This document shows positions 26,223-36,600 of a stretch of DNA of 64,000 nt, piece after piece. A model generated the notes under the pieces. It was not told where the DNA came from. It did no database searches and was given only the letters and a program-made list of their open reading frames with translations. The stretch spans positions 2,294,001-2,358,000 of the forward strand of contig OZ244707.1 of NCBI GenBank assembly GCA_965218875.1, written 5' to 3'. The number at the start of each line of letters is the position of its first letter. Positions within the stretch are counted from its first letter, which is position 1. This DNA comes from CBDCMJ01 sp965218875 (GTDB lineage: Bacteria > Chloroflexota > Dehalococcoidia > Lucifugimonadales > UBA3495). A program made the translations under genes and the position numbers.

Positions 26223-26368
26223 TAGTCCTCCCTGTGCTCTATGTGGACCGCTTAGGTGACGCTAACAGCCGGGGGGAGGGGCGGTTCCCGGTTGGCCGCG
26301 CTGTGAGCCGGGACGGAGAAGCTCCGCTGCTCCCAAACAGGGTTGAGGATTCGGCTTTAGCCGGAACC

Positions 26369-26412
26369 GCAACGTTGCATCGAATTTATATCACAATCGA
26401 GATTACTGTCAA
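26369..26412 (-). promoter_or_regulatory. strong sigma-70 promoter with palindrome at the start site, upstream of the tubulin-like operon
   Basis: On the minus strand TTGACA (26412-26407), a 16-base spacer, then TATAAA (26390-26385). Just downstream, where transcription should begin, lies the perfect 10-base palindrome GCAACGTTGC (26369-26378), a plausible operator. The leader to the gene start would be about 150 bases. This AT-rich patch stands out from its surroundings. Confidence 0.6.
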
Positions 26413-26565
26413 CTTTAGGCCGTCGCGCGGGGCCGACCGGCATCTTGGACTCCGGTTGGGGGTCCCCAAATACCGGGGCGCTCCGTCGGCCTAACCGCCA
26501 ACTGGCGGGACGGACCGGCGGATGGGCAAGCGACGCGGGGATACCCATGGTAGGAGTGCCGGAGG

Positions 26566-28239
26566 TTACAGAGACCCGTCGATGCTAACGTCGATCACCG
26601 TCGGTTTGCCGCTGTCGTAAGCCCGGCGCAGGGCCGGACCCAGTTCCGCGGGGTCCTCCACCTTCTCACCGGCTACGCCCAGTCCCTGGGCGATGGCCGA
26701 CAGGTCCAGCGGGTTGGCGAATTCCATTCCGACGTACTCGCTGCGACGGTCCTCGTCTTCCAACATGCGGCGCAGATAGATGTCCATGTTCACTTTGAGA
26801 ATCCGGTACGACCGGTTGTTGCAGATGGCGTAGACCACGGGAATGTTGTAGCGGGCCGCGGTCCACAGGGCCTGCACGGTGTACAGCGACGCGCCGTCTC
26901 CCACGACGGCCAGGACAGGTCGGTCCGGGTTTGCCAGCTTTACCCCCAACGCGCCCGGCATAGCCCAACCCAGGGCGCCGCCCCGGATGGAGTAGAGGCT
27001 TCCGGGTTCATCGAAGTTGAACGCCCGGTTCAAGGCGGCCCTGGAAGTGATGGACTCGTCGGCCACGATGACGTCCGGAGGCGCGGCCTCGGCCAGGCCA
27101 TGCATCATTTGCTCCACCGCCATGGGCCGGCGGCTTCCCATGTTCCTGACTCGTTCCAGGTATTGCTCGTCGGAGCGTCTCCGCTCCTCGGCGTACTGCG
27201 CGGACCTGGTGGCGGCGGCTTCTTTGGCCGAGCCGGACATATCCTGGGTCAGGGCGGCGGTCAACTCGTCGGCCCCCGCCGCCGGGTCCGCCAGTATCCC
27301 CACCTCGGTGGCGTAGATCTTCTCCACCTCCGCGTAGCTGCTGTCCAGGTGCACCAGCTTGGTGGCCGGGCCCAGGAAGGGTTCCGGAACGTACAAGAAG
27401 GAGTTGAACACGTTGGCCCCCACCGCCAGCACCACGTCGGCCCCGGCCAGTTGCTGCCGGGTTGCCGGATTGTTCAAGTTCAGCATCCCGCCGTACAAGC
27501 CGTGGCTGGTGGGGAAATTTACCTCCGAGAAAGACGCGGCGTATACCCTCGCGCCCAGTTGCTCGGCCAAGCGGGTCACCTGGGCCACCCCGCCCGACTG
27601 GGCCACCCGGTCACCCACCACCATGACGGGGTTTTCCGCCTGGGCCAGCAGCCGCGACGCCCGGGCCAGCGCCTCCGTATCGGGCCGAATGCGAAAGTAG
27701 CCCGGGGACGACGGCGCGATTTCCACGTCGGCGACGTCGTCCATGGTGTCCCATGGAAAGGACAGGAACACGGGGCCGGTGGGCGGCGTCTTGGCTTCCC
27801 TGAAAGCCCGCCGGATCGCCACCGGCAGGTCCGAGGCGTGGAGCACCTCGGCGCTCCACTTGGTGTACTGGGAGGTCATTTCTACCAAATCACCCGACAG
27901 GACGGGATCGGCCAAATACATGCGGGTATCGGAATTGCCCGCGGTCAGCACCATCGGAGTGCCGCCGCGGTAGGCGTTGTACAGGCCGCTGATGCCATTG
28001 GCCAGGCCGCCTGCGATGTGGATGTTGGCAAAGGCGGGCTTGCCGGTGGCCCTGGCGTAGCCGTCGGCCATTCCGACTGCCGTGCCTTCCTGCAGCGCCT
28101 GCACGTACCGCAGTTGCGGGTAGTCCTGGAGCACGTCCAGAAAGGGGGTCTCGCTGGTGCCGGGGTTGCCGAAGATGTACTCCAACCCTTCCGCCGCCAG
28201 CATCTGCGCCAGCGCTTGTTTGCCCGTCATTAGTGCCAT
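26566..28239 (-). CDS. TPP-dependent decarboxylase, benzoylformate-decarboxylase-like
   Basis: 557 aa, three-domain TPP enzyme. The N-terminal domain has IFGNPGTSETPFLDVLQDYP and the catalytic-Glu region ALQEGTAVGMADGYARATG; the C-terminal domain has the TPP/Mg motif VVGDGASLYTVQALW and YAICNNRSYRILK. The NPGTSE signature is characteristic of the benzoylformate decarboxylase branch; true substrate unknown (aryl- or alkyl-glyoxylates, oxalyl-type acids). Start at 28239 because AAGGAAGG precedes it; upstream in-frame ATG 28278 lacks this. A VOC protein gene lies immediately upstream on the same strand. Confidence 0.85.
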   Translation of the reverse strand: MALMTGKQALAQMLAAEGLEYIFGNPGTSETPFLDVLQDYPQLRYVQALQEGTAVGMADGYARATGKPAFANIHIAGGLANGISGLYNAYRGGTPMVLTAGNSDTRMYLADPVLSGDLVEMTSQYTKWSAEVLHASDLPVAIRRAFREAKTPPTGPVFLSFPWDTMDDVADVEIAPSSPGYFRIRPDTEALARASRLLAQAENPVMVVGDRVAQSGGVAQVTRLAEQLGARVYAASFSEVNFPTSHGLYGGMLNLNNPATRQQLAGADVVLAVGANVFNSFLYVPEPFLGPATKLVHLDSSYAEVEKIYATEVGILADPAAGADELTAALTQDMSGSAKEAAATRSAQYAEERRRSDEQYLERVRNMGSRRPMAVEQMMHGLAEAAPPDVIVADESITSRAALNRAFNFDEPGSLYSIRGGALGWAMPGALGVKLANPDRPVLAVVGDGASLYTVQALWTAARYNIPVVYAICNNRSYRILKVNMDIYLRRMLEDEDRRSEYVGMEFANPLDLSAIAQGLGVAGEKVEDPAELGPALRRAYDSGKPTVIDVSIDGSL

Positions 28240-28334
28240 GCTAAAGCCTTCCTTTCGCCGGTCGAGTTCTTGGTCCACTCCTCAGTTGAGGCGCCCGGAT
28301 TCGATCTCCGGTTTGCTCGCCATTGGGCCGCGGG

Positions 28335-28748
28335 CTAGTTGTCCAGGTAGACCATCCACTCCAGGAGGTTGGCGTCGGGGTCCCGGGCGTACAGGCTCAC
28401 CGCGGGCAGTCTGCCCCCGGCCCGGGCGCCCTTGCGCGGCCCCGGTCCCCGGATGACCTCCACCCCGGCGCTCTCTAGCCACGCCTGGCACTCTTCGGCC
28501 GGTCCGTCCCAAACGAAGCAGACGTCGCCGCAGCCGGGCACGGCGGTGGGCCCTCGCAACTCGGCCGTAAACCCCTCGGGATGAACGTTGATCTTGGAGT
28601 CTCCCACCTGAACGGAGAATATGTTCGCTTGGCCTGCCCTCCACTCCGCCTCATCGTTAATGGTGAATCCCAGGCGCTTGTAGAACTCGATGAACCGCTC
28701 GGCGTTGGCCGTGGGCAGCGCGAGGTGGTCTATGCTTACCGTTGCCAT
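28335..28748 (-). CDS. VOC/glyoxalase-bleomycin-resistance family protein
   Basis: 137 aa with paired beta-alpha-beta-beta-beta modules: SIDHLALPTANAERFIEFYK at the start (first metal-His), FSVQVGDSKINVHPEG, then the second module with CFVWDGPAEECQAWLES and YARDPDANLLEWMVYLDN (terminal Glu ligand). These metal-dependent proteins act as lyases, isomerases or dioxygenases. The family is sure; the reaction is not. It lies about 95 bases upstream of the TPP enzyme start, same strand, possibly one transcript with the cysteine desulfurase to its right. Confidence 0.88.
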   Translation of the reverse strand: MATVSIDHLALPTANAERFIEFYKRLGFTINDEAEWRAGQANIFSVQVGDSKINVHPEGFTAELRGPTAVPGCGDVCFVWDGPAEECQAWLESAGVEVIRGPGPRKGARAGGRLPAVSLYARDPDANLLEWMVYLDN

Positions 28749-28804
28749 GTTTAACTCCTTGGCCGTGGATACTTACCGTGAGTCCGCTGGCGTGCGTTTC
28801 CCAC

Positions 28805-29941
28805 TCAAGAGCCGTTCAGGCTATGCACCACCCGGCCCACCTCGTCGCAGGCGGCGCTGACCTCCTCTGCGGTGGTGCAGCGGCCCACCGAGAATCTCAC
28901 GGTGCCCATGGCGTATTCTATGGGTACGCCCATGGCTTGGAGAACACCGGAGACCTCCACCTGTCCGCTGTGGCAGGCGGCGCCGGCCGACGCGGCTACT
29001 CCGTCCAGCCGGGATAGGATGGTGTCGGCCTCCAAGCCCTTGAAGCCGATGCTGGACGTGTTGGGCAGCCGCTGCTCCGGGTGCCCGTTGATCCGCGAGG
29101 AGGGAAAGCGGTCGGCCAGCGAGGTCTCCAGCAGGTCCCGCATCTTCCCCATGTGAGCGGAATACTCCGGCAGGTTCCCGTCGATCAACTGGCAGGCTTT
29201 GCCCAACCCCACCGCCTGGATGACGTTCTCCGTTCCGGCGCGGCGGTCCATCTCGTGGTTGGCGCCGTGAATCAGCTTCTCCAATTCGACGCCTTCCCTG
29301 ACGTACAACGCGCCGATGCCCTTGGGGGCGTAGAGCTTGTGCCCCGCCAGAGTGAGCAGGTCTACTCCCAGGGCGTCCGCCTTTACCTGGATCTTGCCGG
29401 CCGACTGGGCAGAGTCCGTGTGTACCAGCACGCCCCGGCGGTGGGCGGCCCTGGCGATCTCCTCGATGGGCTCCACCGTGCCAACCTCGTTGTTGGCGTG
29501 CATGATGGTGACCAGTATGGTCCGTTCCGTGATGGCGTCCGCCACCTGCTGCGGGTCCACCAAGCCGTAGTGGTCCACCGGCAGGCGGGTCACCTGGCAG
29601 CCGTTTTGCTCCAGGTGGCGGCACACCTCCAGCACCGCGGGGTGTTCCACGGCGGAGGTGATGATGTGGTTGCCCCGGCGCCGGTAGGCGCCCGCCACTC
29701 CCTTGATGGCGTAGTTGTTGGCCTCGGTGCCGCCGCTGGTGAAAACTATCTCCCCGGCCTGGCATCCCAGCATGGCCGCCACTCGCTCTCGGGCCTCTTC
29801 CACCGCGGCCCGGGCGGGGGTGCCGAAAGCGTGGCTGCTCGACGGATTGCCGAAGTGGCGGTCGACGAAGGGCAGCATCGCCTCGGCAACCTGAGGGTCT
29901 ATGGGAGTGGTGGCGTTGTAGTCCAGATATATAGAGTTCAT
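28805..29941 (-). CDS. nifS: cysteine desulfurase (NifS/IscS family)
   Basis: 378 aa PLP enzyme that moves sulfur from cysteine to a persulfide for Fe-S clusters or thiamine and tRNA thiolation. Seen: IYLDYNATTPIDPQVAEAM, SGGTEANNYAIKG, HTDSAQSAGK, the PLP lysine in LAGHKLYAPKGIGALYV, and the catalytic-Cys loop SAGAACHSGQVEVSGVL. ATG 29941 begins right at the family start MNSIYLDYN. No scaffold gene is adjacent. The thiamine genes 31 kb away would need such a sulfur donor, which is only a loose link. Confidence 0.9.
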   Translation of the reverse strand: MNSIYLDYNATTPIDPQVAEAMLPFVDRHFGNPSSSHAFGTPARAAVEEARERVAAMLGCQAGEIVFTSGGTEANNYAIKGVAGAYRRRGNHIITSAVEHPAVLEVCRHLEQNGCQVTRLPVDHYGLVDPQQVADAITERTILVTIMHANNEVGTVEPIEEIARAAHRRGVLVHTDSAQSAGKIQVKADALGVDLLTLAGHKLYAPKGIGALYVREGVELEKLIHGANHEMDRRAGTENVIQAVGLGKACQLIDGNLPEYSAHMGKMRDLLETSLADRFPSSRINGHPEQRLPNTSSIGFKGLEADTILSRLDGVAASAGAACHSGQVEVSGVLQAMGVPIEYAMGTVRFSVGRCTTAEEVSAACDEVGRVVHSLNGS

Positions 29942-30037
29942 TGGCCGGTCGTCTGAGGCTGGCCGTGTTCATCGCTTGGGGGTTGCACCAATCTTAGCCG
30001 CAACCAATACCGCTGGCAAGCGACCGGCCACCCCACC

Positions 30038-30176
30038 TTGTCATTCCGTTGGAGCGCAGCGACGAGGAATCCAAAATGCATACCCGCAAGACCCAGATGC
30101 CGGACAACGGACCGTCTACAAAGCAGGGCCGTAGATTCCTCTGCTGCGCTCGGAAGACAATAGCTGGCCCTTCGAT
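30038..30176. repeat. MITE-like dispersed repeat, subfamily A, copy 2 (inverted relative to copy 1)
   Basis: Left end TTGTCATTCCGTTGGAGCGC (30038-30057) with GACGAGGAATCC; right end TAGATTCCTCTGCTGCGCTC (30131-30150) and GGAAGACAA. Read in reverse complement, the interior (CTGCTTTGTAGACGGTCCGT) matches the copy at 4.2 kb. No coding capacity. Confidence 0.6.
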
Positions 30177-30323
30177 GACACGTCATTGGCTACCCGCCTG
30201 ACGATATCGAATGACCCGGCCCAGTGAAGGCGGGGTCTAGGGGTATCTGCCCGGTGGTCCCCCGGCCCTCTGTTGTATCATAGCCGCGTATCCCAAGCTT
30301 GACTCGCCAGGGCGGGAGGAACC

Positions 30324-31883
30324 TTGTTCGATCTGCTGCTGAAAGACGGAAGGGTTGTCGACGGCACCGGGCAGACCTGGTTTCGGGCCAGCGTCGGCAT
30401 TGCCGGGGACCAACTTAACATAATTCGCGGCGACGCCTCCGCGGTCCAGGCCGGCCGGGTAATCGACGCCAGCCGGCACGTAGTCTGCCCCGGCTTTATC
30501 GACATGCACTCCCACTCGGACCTCATGATGCTGTCCGACCCACGCCACGAGGCCAAGGTGCGGCAGGGCGTCACCACGGAAGTGCTGGGTATGGACGGCC
30601 TCTCCTATGCGCCCACGTCGCCCCGAAACCTGGAGCACCTGCTTACCTACCTGGCCGCGGTCAACGGGATGCCGCCGCCCGGCGTCCGCTGGGGCAGCGT
30701 CAGGGAATTTCTCGACCTGTTGGACAGGCGGGCGGCCTGCAACGTCGCTTACATGGCGCCTCACGCGGCGATACGCGTGGAGGCCATGGGCTGGGAAGAC
30801 CGGCTGCCCACCGAGCCGGAACTGGACCGGATGAAGGAGCTGGCCCGCCAGGCGATGCGCGACGGGGCCTTCGGTTTCTCCACCGGCCTGACCTATCCTC
30901 CCGGCGCCTACAGCGACACCAACGAGCTGGTGGCGGTGTGCGACGCCATAAAGGATCTGGGCGGCTTCTACATGACCCACGCCCGGTACAGCCTGGGCGA
31001 CCGGCTGCTGGACCCCTTCCGGGAGGCGGTGGCCGTGGGCCGGCGCAGCGGGGTCCCGGTGCACATCTCCCACTACCACAGCCCGGTCGACGGCATGGGG
31101 CGGCGGATGGTGGCCCTGGTGGACGAGGCTCGCGGAGACGGCATCGACGTTACCTTCGACCAGTATCCATACGCCGCGGCCAGCACGATCTTGCACTCGC
31201 TGCTGCCCTACTGGGTCCACTCCGGCGGGCCGGCCGCCCTGCTGGAGCGGATCAAGGACCGCAGGGTGCGGGACGAGCTGGGCGACTCGGTGAATCCGAT
31301 GTGGGGACTGAATTTGGACCACTACATTTTCAGTCACATCGGCTCCCAGCGGAACAGGGAATGGCAGGGACGCTCTCTGACCGACTTGGCCAAGGCCCAG
31401 GACAAGACGATGGTGGACGCGATTTGCGATCTGCTGATCGAGGAGAACCTGGAGGTTGCCTTTGTAGCCCGCACCGGCAACCCCGACAACATCCGTCAAA
31501 TCCTCCGTCACCCGGCCCAAATGGTGGGGTCCGACGGTCTGCTGACCGGGGAGACGCCCAATCCCAGAAGCTACGGGACTTTTCCCTACGTGCTGGGGCA
31601 GTTCGTCCGCGACGAGGAACTGCTCACCCTGGAGGAGGCGGTGCGGAAGATGTCCGCCATTCCGGCGCAGCGGCTGGGCCTGAAGGACCGGGGCATACTG
31701 AGGGACGGCATGAAGGCGGATCTAGTGGTCTTCGACCCTGAAACGGTGGAGGCCAGGGCGACTTTCGAGCAGCCCCGGCAGTATCCCGTGGGCATCGACT
31801 ACATGCTGGTCAACGGCAGCCTGGTAGTGGACGACGGAACCCACACCGGCGCCCTGCCAGGGAGGGCTATCAGGTCCCAGTAG
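30324..31883 (+). CDS. D-aminoacylase / N-acyl-D-amino-acid deacylase family
   Basis: 519 aa amidohydrolase_3 enzyme. FDLLLKDGRVVDGTGQTWFR begins the beta-sandwich, CPGFIDMHSHSDLMM gives the metal-binding H-x-H, GVTTEVLGMDG the bridging-ligand region, and FYMTHARYSLGDRLLDPFRE plus HISHYHSP the later His residues; VGSDGLLTGETPNPRSYGTF supplies the catalytic Asp. The closing is GMKADLVVFDPETVEARATF. TTG start at 30324 with GGGAGGA just ahead. Substrate is likely an N-acyl-D-amino acid. It is a distant paralogue of the gene at 20087. Confidence 0.88.
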   Translation: MFDLLLKDGRVVDGTGQTWFRASVGIAGDQLNIIRGDASAVQAGRVIDASRHVVCPGFIDMHSHSDLMMLSDPRHEAKVRQGVTTEVLGMDGLSYAPTSPRNLEHLLTYLAAVNGMPPPGVRWGSVREFLDLLDRRAACNVAYMAPHAAIRVEAMGWEDRLPTEPELDRMKELARQAMRDGAFGFSTGLTYPPGAYSDTNELVAVCDAIKDLGGFYMTHARYSLGDRLLDPFREAVAVGRRSGVPVHISHYHSPVDGMGRRMVALVDEARGDGIDVTFDQYPYAAASTILHSLLPYWVHSGGPAALLERIKDRRVRDELGDSVNPMWGLNLDHYIFSHIGSQRNREWQGRSLTDLAKAQDKTMVDAICDLLIEENLEVAFVARTGNPDNIRQILRHPAQMVGSDGLLTGETPNPRSYGTFPYVLGQFVRDEELLTLEEAVRKMSAIPAQRLGLKDRGILRDGMKADLVVFDPETVEARATFEQPRQYPVGIDYMLVNGSLVVDDGTHTGALPGRAIRSQ

Positions 31884-31941
31884 GGAGACCCCACGGGTCC
31901 CGCTTTCCCCCAACTCTCGCCACCCGGTCCCCGGCGCCGGT

Positions 31942-33576
31942 CTAGGAGCGGTCTACGACCTGGCCCGCGGCGTTGACGTCCATGCCCAGGGCCCTGGGCC
32001 GGGTGGGCAGGCCCGGCAGCGTGGCCACTGCGCCGGCCAGGGTGTACAGGAAGCCCGCCCCGACTGACGCGCGGATGTCGGATATGGGGAAGGTGTACCC
32101 CCGGGGGCTGCCCCTTAGGGACGGGTCGTGGCTGGTGGAGAGGTGGGTCTTGGCCATGCAGATGGGCAGGCTCCCCCATCCCTGGGCCTCGAAGTGGCGA
32201 AGCCGCCGCAACGCTTCGGGCGCCCAACTCACGTCGTCGGCCTTGTAGATGGTGCGGGCCAGGGCCAGCACCTTGTCCCGGAAGGGCGCGTCCAAGTCGT
32301 AGGCGTACCGGACCGCCGCCGGCTCCGCCGCGGCCTGGACCACCGCCTCGCCCAGCGCCGTTCCTCCCTCACCGCCGTCGGCGAACCCTGAGCACTCCAC
32401 CGCGGCCTGTGCTCCGGCCTCCGCGGCGATGCGCTCCACTTCCTTCAATTCCTCGGGGGAATCGCTGGCGAAGCGGTTCACGGCCACCACCACCGGAACA
32501 CCGAAGCTGCCGATGGCGTCGACGTGGTGGGCCAGGTTGGCGCCGCCGGCCCGCACCATCCCCGGGTCCGGAGCCGCCAGGGCGTTTCGCGGGGCGCCGC
32601 CGTGCCACTTGAGGGCCCGGACCGAGGCCACCAGGACGGCCGCGTCGGGCAGAAGGCCGCTCTGCCGGGCCTTGATGTGCATGAACTTCTCGAATCCCAG
32701 GTCCGAGCCGAATCCGGCTTCGGTGATCACATAGTCGGAGTAGGCCAGGGCTAGGCGGTCGGCCAGTATGGAGTTACAGCCGTGGGCTATGTTGCCAAAG
32801 GGTCCGGCGTGGACTATGGCCGGCTGCCCCTCCATGGTCTGCACCAGGTTGGGATTGATGGCGTCCCGCAGCAGGGTCATCAGGGCGCCGGTTACCCCCA
32901 GCGATTCCACCGCCACGGGCCGGTTGTCCGCGGTCGCGCCCACCACCATGCGAGAAAGCCGTGCCCGGAGGTCGTCCGGTCCGTCGGACAGGGCCAGGAT
33001 GGCCATGATCTCCGAGGCGGAAACGATGTCGAACCGCGTCTCCCGAAGCGGGCTGTTGGCGTCGCCGCCAATGCCTGTGACCACCTGCCGCAGCGCCCGG
33101 TCCGAAGCGTCGGTCACCCGGGCCCAGCTAATCCCGGAAGGCTCCAGCCCTGGCGCCGACTTGCGGTAGACGGCGTTGTCCACCAGCGCGGCCAGCAAGT
33201 TGTGGGCCGAGGCCACCGCGTGGGCGTCCCCGGTAAAGTGGATGTTGATCTCGTCTTCCGGGACCACCACCGATTTCCCGCCCCCGGTGCCGCCCCCCTT
33301 GATCCCGAAAATCGGGCCCAGGGTAGGTTCCCGCAACGTCACGGTAGCCCGGCGTCCCAGCTTGCCCAGGCCCTGGGTGAGACCCACGGCGGTGGTGGTC
33401 TTTCCCTCGCCCGCCGGGGTGGGAGTAATGCCGGTAACCACCACCAGCTTCCCTTTCGGTTCCCCTTCCCGGCCCTTCAGCGCTTCCAGCGAAATCTTGG
33501 CCTTGTGCCGGCCGTAGGGAATCAAGTGTTCTTCCTTGATGCCCAAGCGGGCGGCAACGTCAACGATCTGGTCCAC
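31942..33576 (-). CDS. fhs: formate-tetrahydrofolate ligase
   Basis: 544 aa, usual length. ATP-dependent formation of 10-formyl-THF from formate (reversible). The nucleotide-binding loop TPTPAGEGKTTTAVGL is at 51-66, followed by REPTLGPIFGIKGGGTGGGK and the long conserved FTGDAHAVASAHNLLAALVD. It sits beside metH and in the same window as C1-releasing sarcosine-oxidase-like enzymes, and it supplies the 10-formyl-THF used by PurH. Confidence 0.96.
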   Translation of the reverse strand: MDQIVDVAARLGIKEEHLIPYGRHKAKISLEALKGREGEPKGKLVVVTGITPTPAGEGKTTTAVGLTQGLGKLGRRATVTLREPTLGPIFGIKGGGTGGGKSVVVPEDEINIHFTGDAHAVASAHNLLAALVDNAVYRKSAPGLEPSGISWARVTDASDRALRQVVTGIGGDANSPLRETRFDIVSASEIMAILALSDGPDDLRARLSRMVVGATADNRPVAVESLGVTGALMTLLRDAINPNLVQTMEGQPAIVHAGPFGNIAHGCNSILADRLALAYSDYVITEAGFGSDLGFEKFMHIKARQSGLLPDAAVLVASVRALKWHGGAPRNALAAPDPGMVRAGGANLAHHVDAIGSFGVPVVVAVNRFASDSPEELKEVERIAAEAGAQAAVECSGFADGGEGGTALGEAVVQAAAEPAAVRYAYDLDAPFRDKVLALARTIYKADDVSWAPEALRRLRHFEAQGWGSLPICMAKTHLSTSHDPSLRGSPRGYTFPISDIRASVGAGFLYTLAGAVATLPGLPTRPRALGMDVNAAGQVVDRS

Positions 33577-33661
33577 CCTTTCCTCCGATGTTCGCCGGCG
33601 ATGTTCACCGGCAGGGAATCAAGCCGCCCCTGCACGGCGGTTTACCCGCAGGGAGACGGGC

Positions 33662-36600
33662 TTACAGGGACGCCACGTCCCGCTCCAGGCGGTCTATGTC
33701 CCCTTCGCTCAGGTTGAAGTACTTGGCCTCCGGGTGGTGGAAGACCAGGGCGGACACCGATGACTCCGGGTCCATCATGAACCCCTCAGTGAGGTCCACT
33801 CCGATGTTGTCCGTGACGTCCAGCAGCCGGAATAGCTGCTCCTGGTCCTCCAGGCGGGGACAAGCCGGATAGCCGAATGAGTACCTGCGGCCCCGGTATT
33901 GGGTGCGGAACAGGTCCTGGTAAGTGGTGTTCTCGGGGTCGCCAAAGCCCCACATTCTCCTAATCTGCTGGTGGAGCAACTCGGCGAACCCCTCGGCGCT
34001 CTCCAGGACCAGGGCCTGCAGGACGTGGGAGTCCAGGAACCGGCCCTCCTTCTTGAAGGACTCCGAGAGGTCCAGGACTCCGGGACCCACCGAGACCAAG
34101 AACATGGCCAGATAGTCCACTCCCCGAAGACCGTTGGGCGCCCCTTGTCCCCGGCTGGCGTCCTGGGTGTCAGGTGAGCGCTCGGGAGGCCTCTCGGGGG
34201 ACCTGGGCAGCACGTAGTCAACCAGGCTCAGGCCGTCCCGCTGGGACTGGCGTCCGAAGTAAAACCGCTCCAGCACCGTCCGGCCGTCGGGCCCGTACAC
34301 CAGCAACTGCTGTCCATCCGCCTGGCAGGGGAAGAACTTGAAGAGTCCCTTGGCGGTAACGTCGGGACTGGCCAGCACTATCTCCTCGACGCGGCGCACG
34401 GCGTCGCGCAACTCCTGGGCCGTAGGGTCTCCGGCGGCCAGCGCCTCGGCGAAGCGGCCCTTGAAACCCAGGTGGCGCCCGTAGAGCATCTGGGGATTGA
34501 TGTAGGGGAAAATCTCCTCCAGGTCGTAGTCCTGAAGCACGTGCAGCCGCAGGTCCGGCGGCTGGGGGACGGGAAAGTCCCGGCGCAACTGTGGCTGGGG
34601 CGCCGGCGCCCCTTGGTCCGCTCCTGGTTGGGCCGCCGGAGTGGCGGCTGCGCGGGAGAGCTCCCGGGCTTCCTGCTCCAGGTCTGCCGCCAGCTTCTGC
34701 CGCTCGTCGGCGTCTTGGATGGTGTTGGCCAGGGCGAGCCCGGCCATGGCGTCGGGCGCGTAGGCCACCAAGCCCTGGTATTCCGGCGCGATGCGCAGGC
34801 GGGTGAACCGGTTGGACAGGGCGGCGCCGCCCACCAGCACCGGGCATTCGATGCCCGCCTGCCGGAAGTCCAGGGCGGTCTCCGCCATCATTTGCGCTGA
34901 CTTGACCAGCAGGCCGGAGAGGCCGATGATGTCCGGCCGGTGCTCCCGGTAGGCGTCGATCAGGTCCTGCGGAGGCACCTTGATCCCCAAGTTGATGACC
35001 TGGTACCCGTTGTTGGCCAGGATAATCTCCACCAGGTTCTTGCCGATGTCGTGCACGTCGCCCTTCACCGTGGCCAGGACGATCTTCCCTCTTGAAGCGC
35101 TCTCCTCGCGCTCCATGTGGGGCTCCAGGCGGGCCACGGCGAACTTCATGGACTCGGCTGACTGGAGCACCTCGGCCACGATCAGTTGGTTGGCGTTGAA
35201 CTGGCGGCCCACTTCCTCCATGCCGGCCATAAGGGGGCCGTTGATGATGTTCAGGGCCTCGCGCTCCTGCAGGGCCTCGTCCAGGTCCTCCGCCAACCCC
35301 TCCTTGGTGCCCTCGATTATGGCCAGGGCCAGCCGCTGGTCCAAGGGCAGGTTGAGCCGCTCCTCGCCGGCCGCCTTGGGGGGCCGGTCCCGGAAGTGGG
35401 CGGCGAAGGCCGCCACCGGGTCGTCCCCGGTGTACCAGATGAGGTCCTCGGCCAGCCGGCGCTCCTCCTCGGGTATTGAGGTGTAGCGCTGCATCAACTC
35501 CGAGTTGACTATGGCCATGTCCAGGCCGGCCTGAACGCAGTGGTAAAGGAACACCGAGTTCAGCACTTCCCGGCCCGCCGTGGGCAGCCCAAAGGACACG
35601 TTGGAGATTCCCAGCACCGTCTTGGCCTCGGGCAGGGCGTCCTTGATCATGCGGACACCTTCGATGGTCTCGGCGGCGGACCCCACGTAGTTGGCGTCTC
35701 CCGTTCCGGCGGGGAACACCAGGGGATCGAAGATGATGTCCTCCGGGGGCACCTCGTACTTTTCCGTCAGCAACTGGAACGAGCGCCGCGCTACCTCCAG
35801 CTTGCGCTCGCGGCTGATAGCCTGGGCCTGCTGTTTGTCGTCGTCGATGCAGCCCACGATCAGCGCCGCGCCGTACCGGCGGGCGACAGGCACCAGCGCC
35901 TGGAAACGGGCTTCACCGTCTTCTAGGTTGACGGAGTTGATCACCGACTTGCCCTGCAGGCGCTTGAGGGCTATCTCCACAACCAGGGGGTCGGTGGAGT
36001 CGATCATTATGGGCGCCTTGACCTTCCTGGTAAGCAGGTCCAGCAAGGCGATCATGTCGGCGGTCTCGTCCCGGTCCGGGTCCTGGAGACAGACGTCCAG
36101 GATGTGGGCCCCGTTGCGCACCTGGCGCCGCCCCACTTCGGCGGCCTCCTCGAAAGCGCCGTCGTTGATCAGTCGGCGGAAGCGGCGGCTGCCCAGGACG
36201 TTGGTGCGCTCGCCCACTATGACGGGCCGGGTGTCCTCGTCCACGGCCAGGGCCTCGATCCCGGACAAGCGCGTACCCCCCAGCCGCACCGGCTGCCGGG
36301 GAGCCCTGCCCCCGGCGGCTTGGGCCAGCAGCCGCACGTGCTCCGGCACCGTGCCGCAGCAGCCGCCCACTATGTTGAGCCAACCCGCGTCCAGGAACCT
36401 GGAGATGGTGGCAGCCATCATCTCCGGAGTCTCGTTGTACCTCCCGTTCTCGTCGGGAAGTCCGGCATTGGGGATGCAGGCCACCGGAAAACCGGAGATG
36501 GCGGCCAGGGTGCGGATGTGATCGGTCATGAACTCGGGGCCGGTGGCGCAGTTCAGACCTATCCACAACAGGTCCCGGTGGCTCAGGGAGGTGTACAGCG

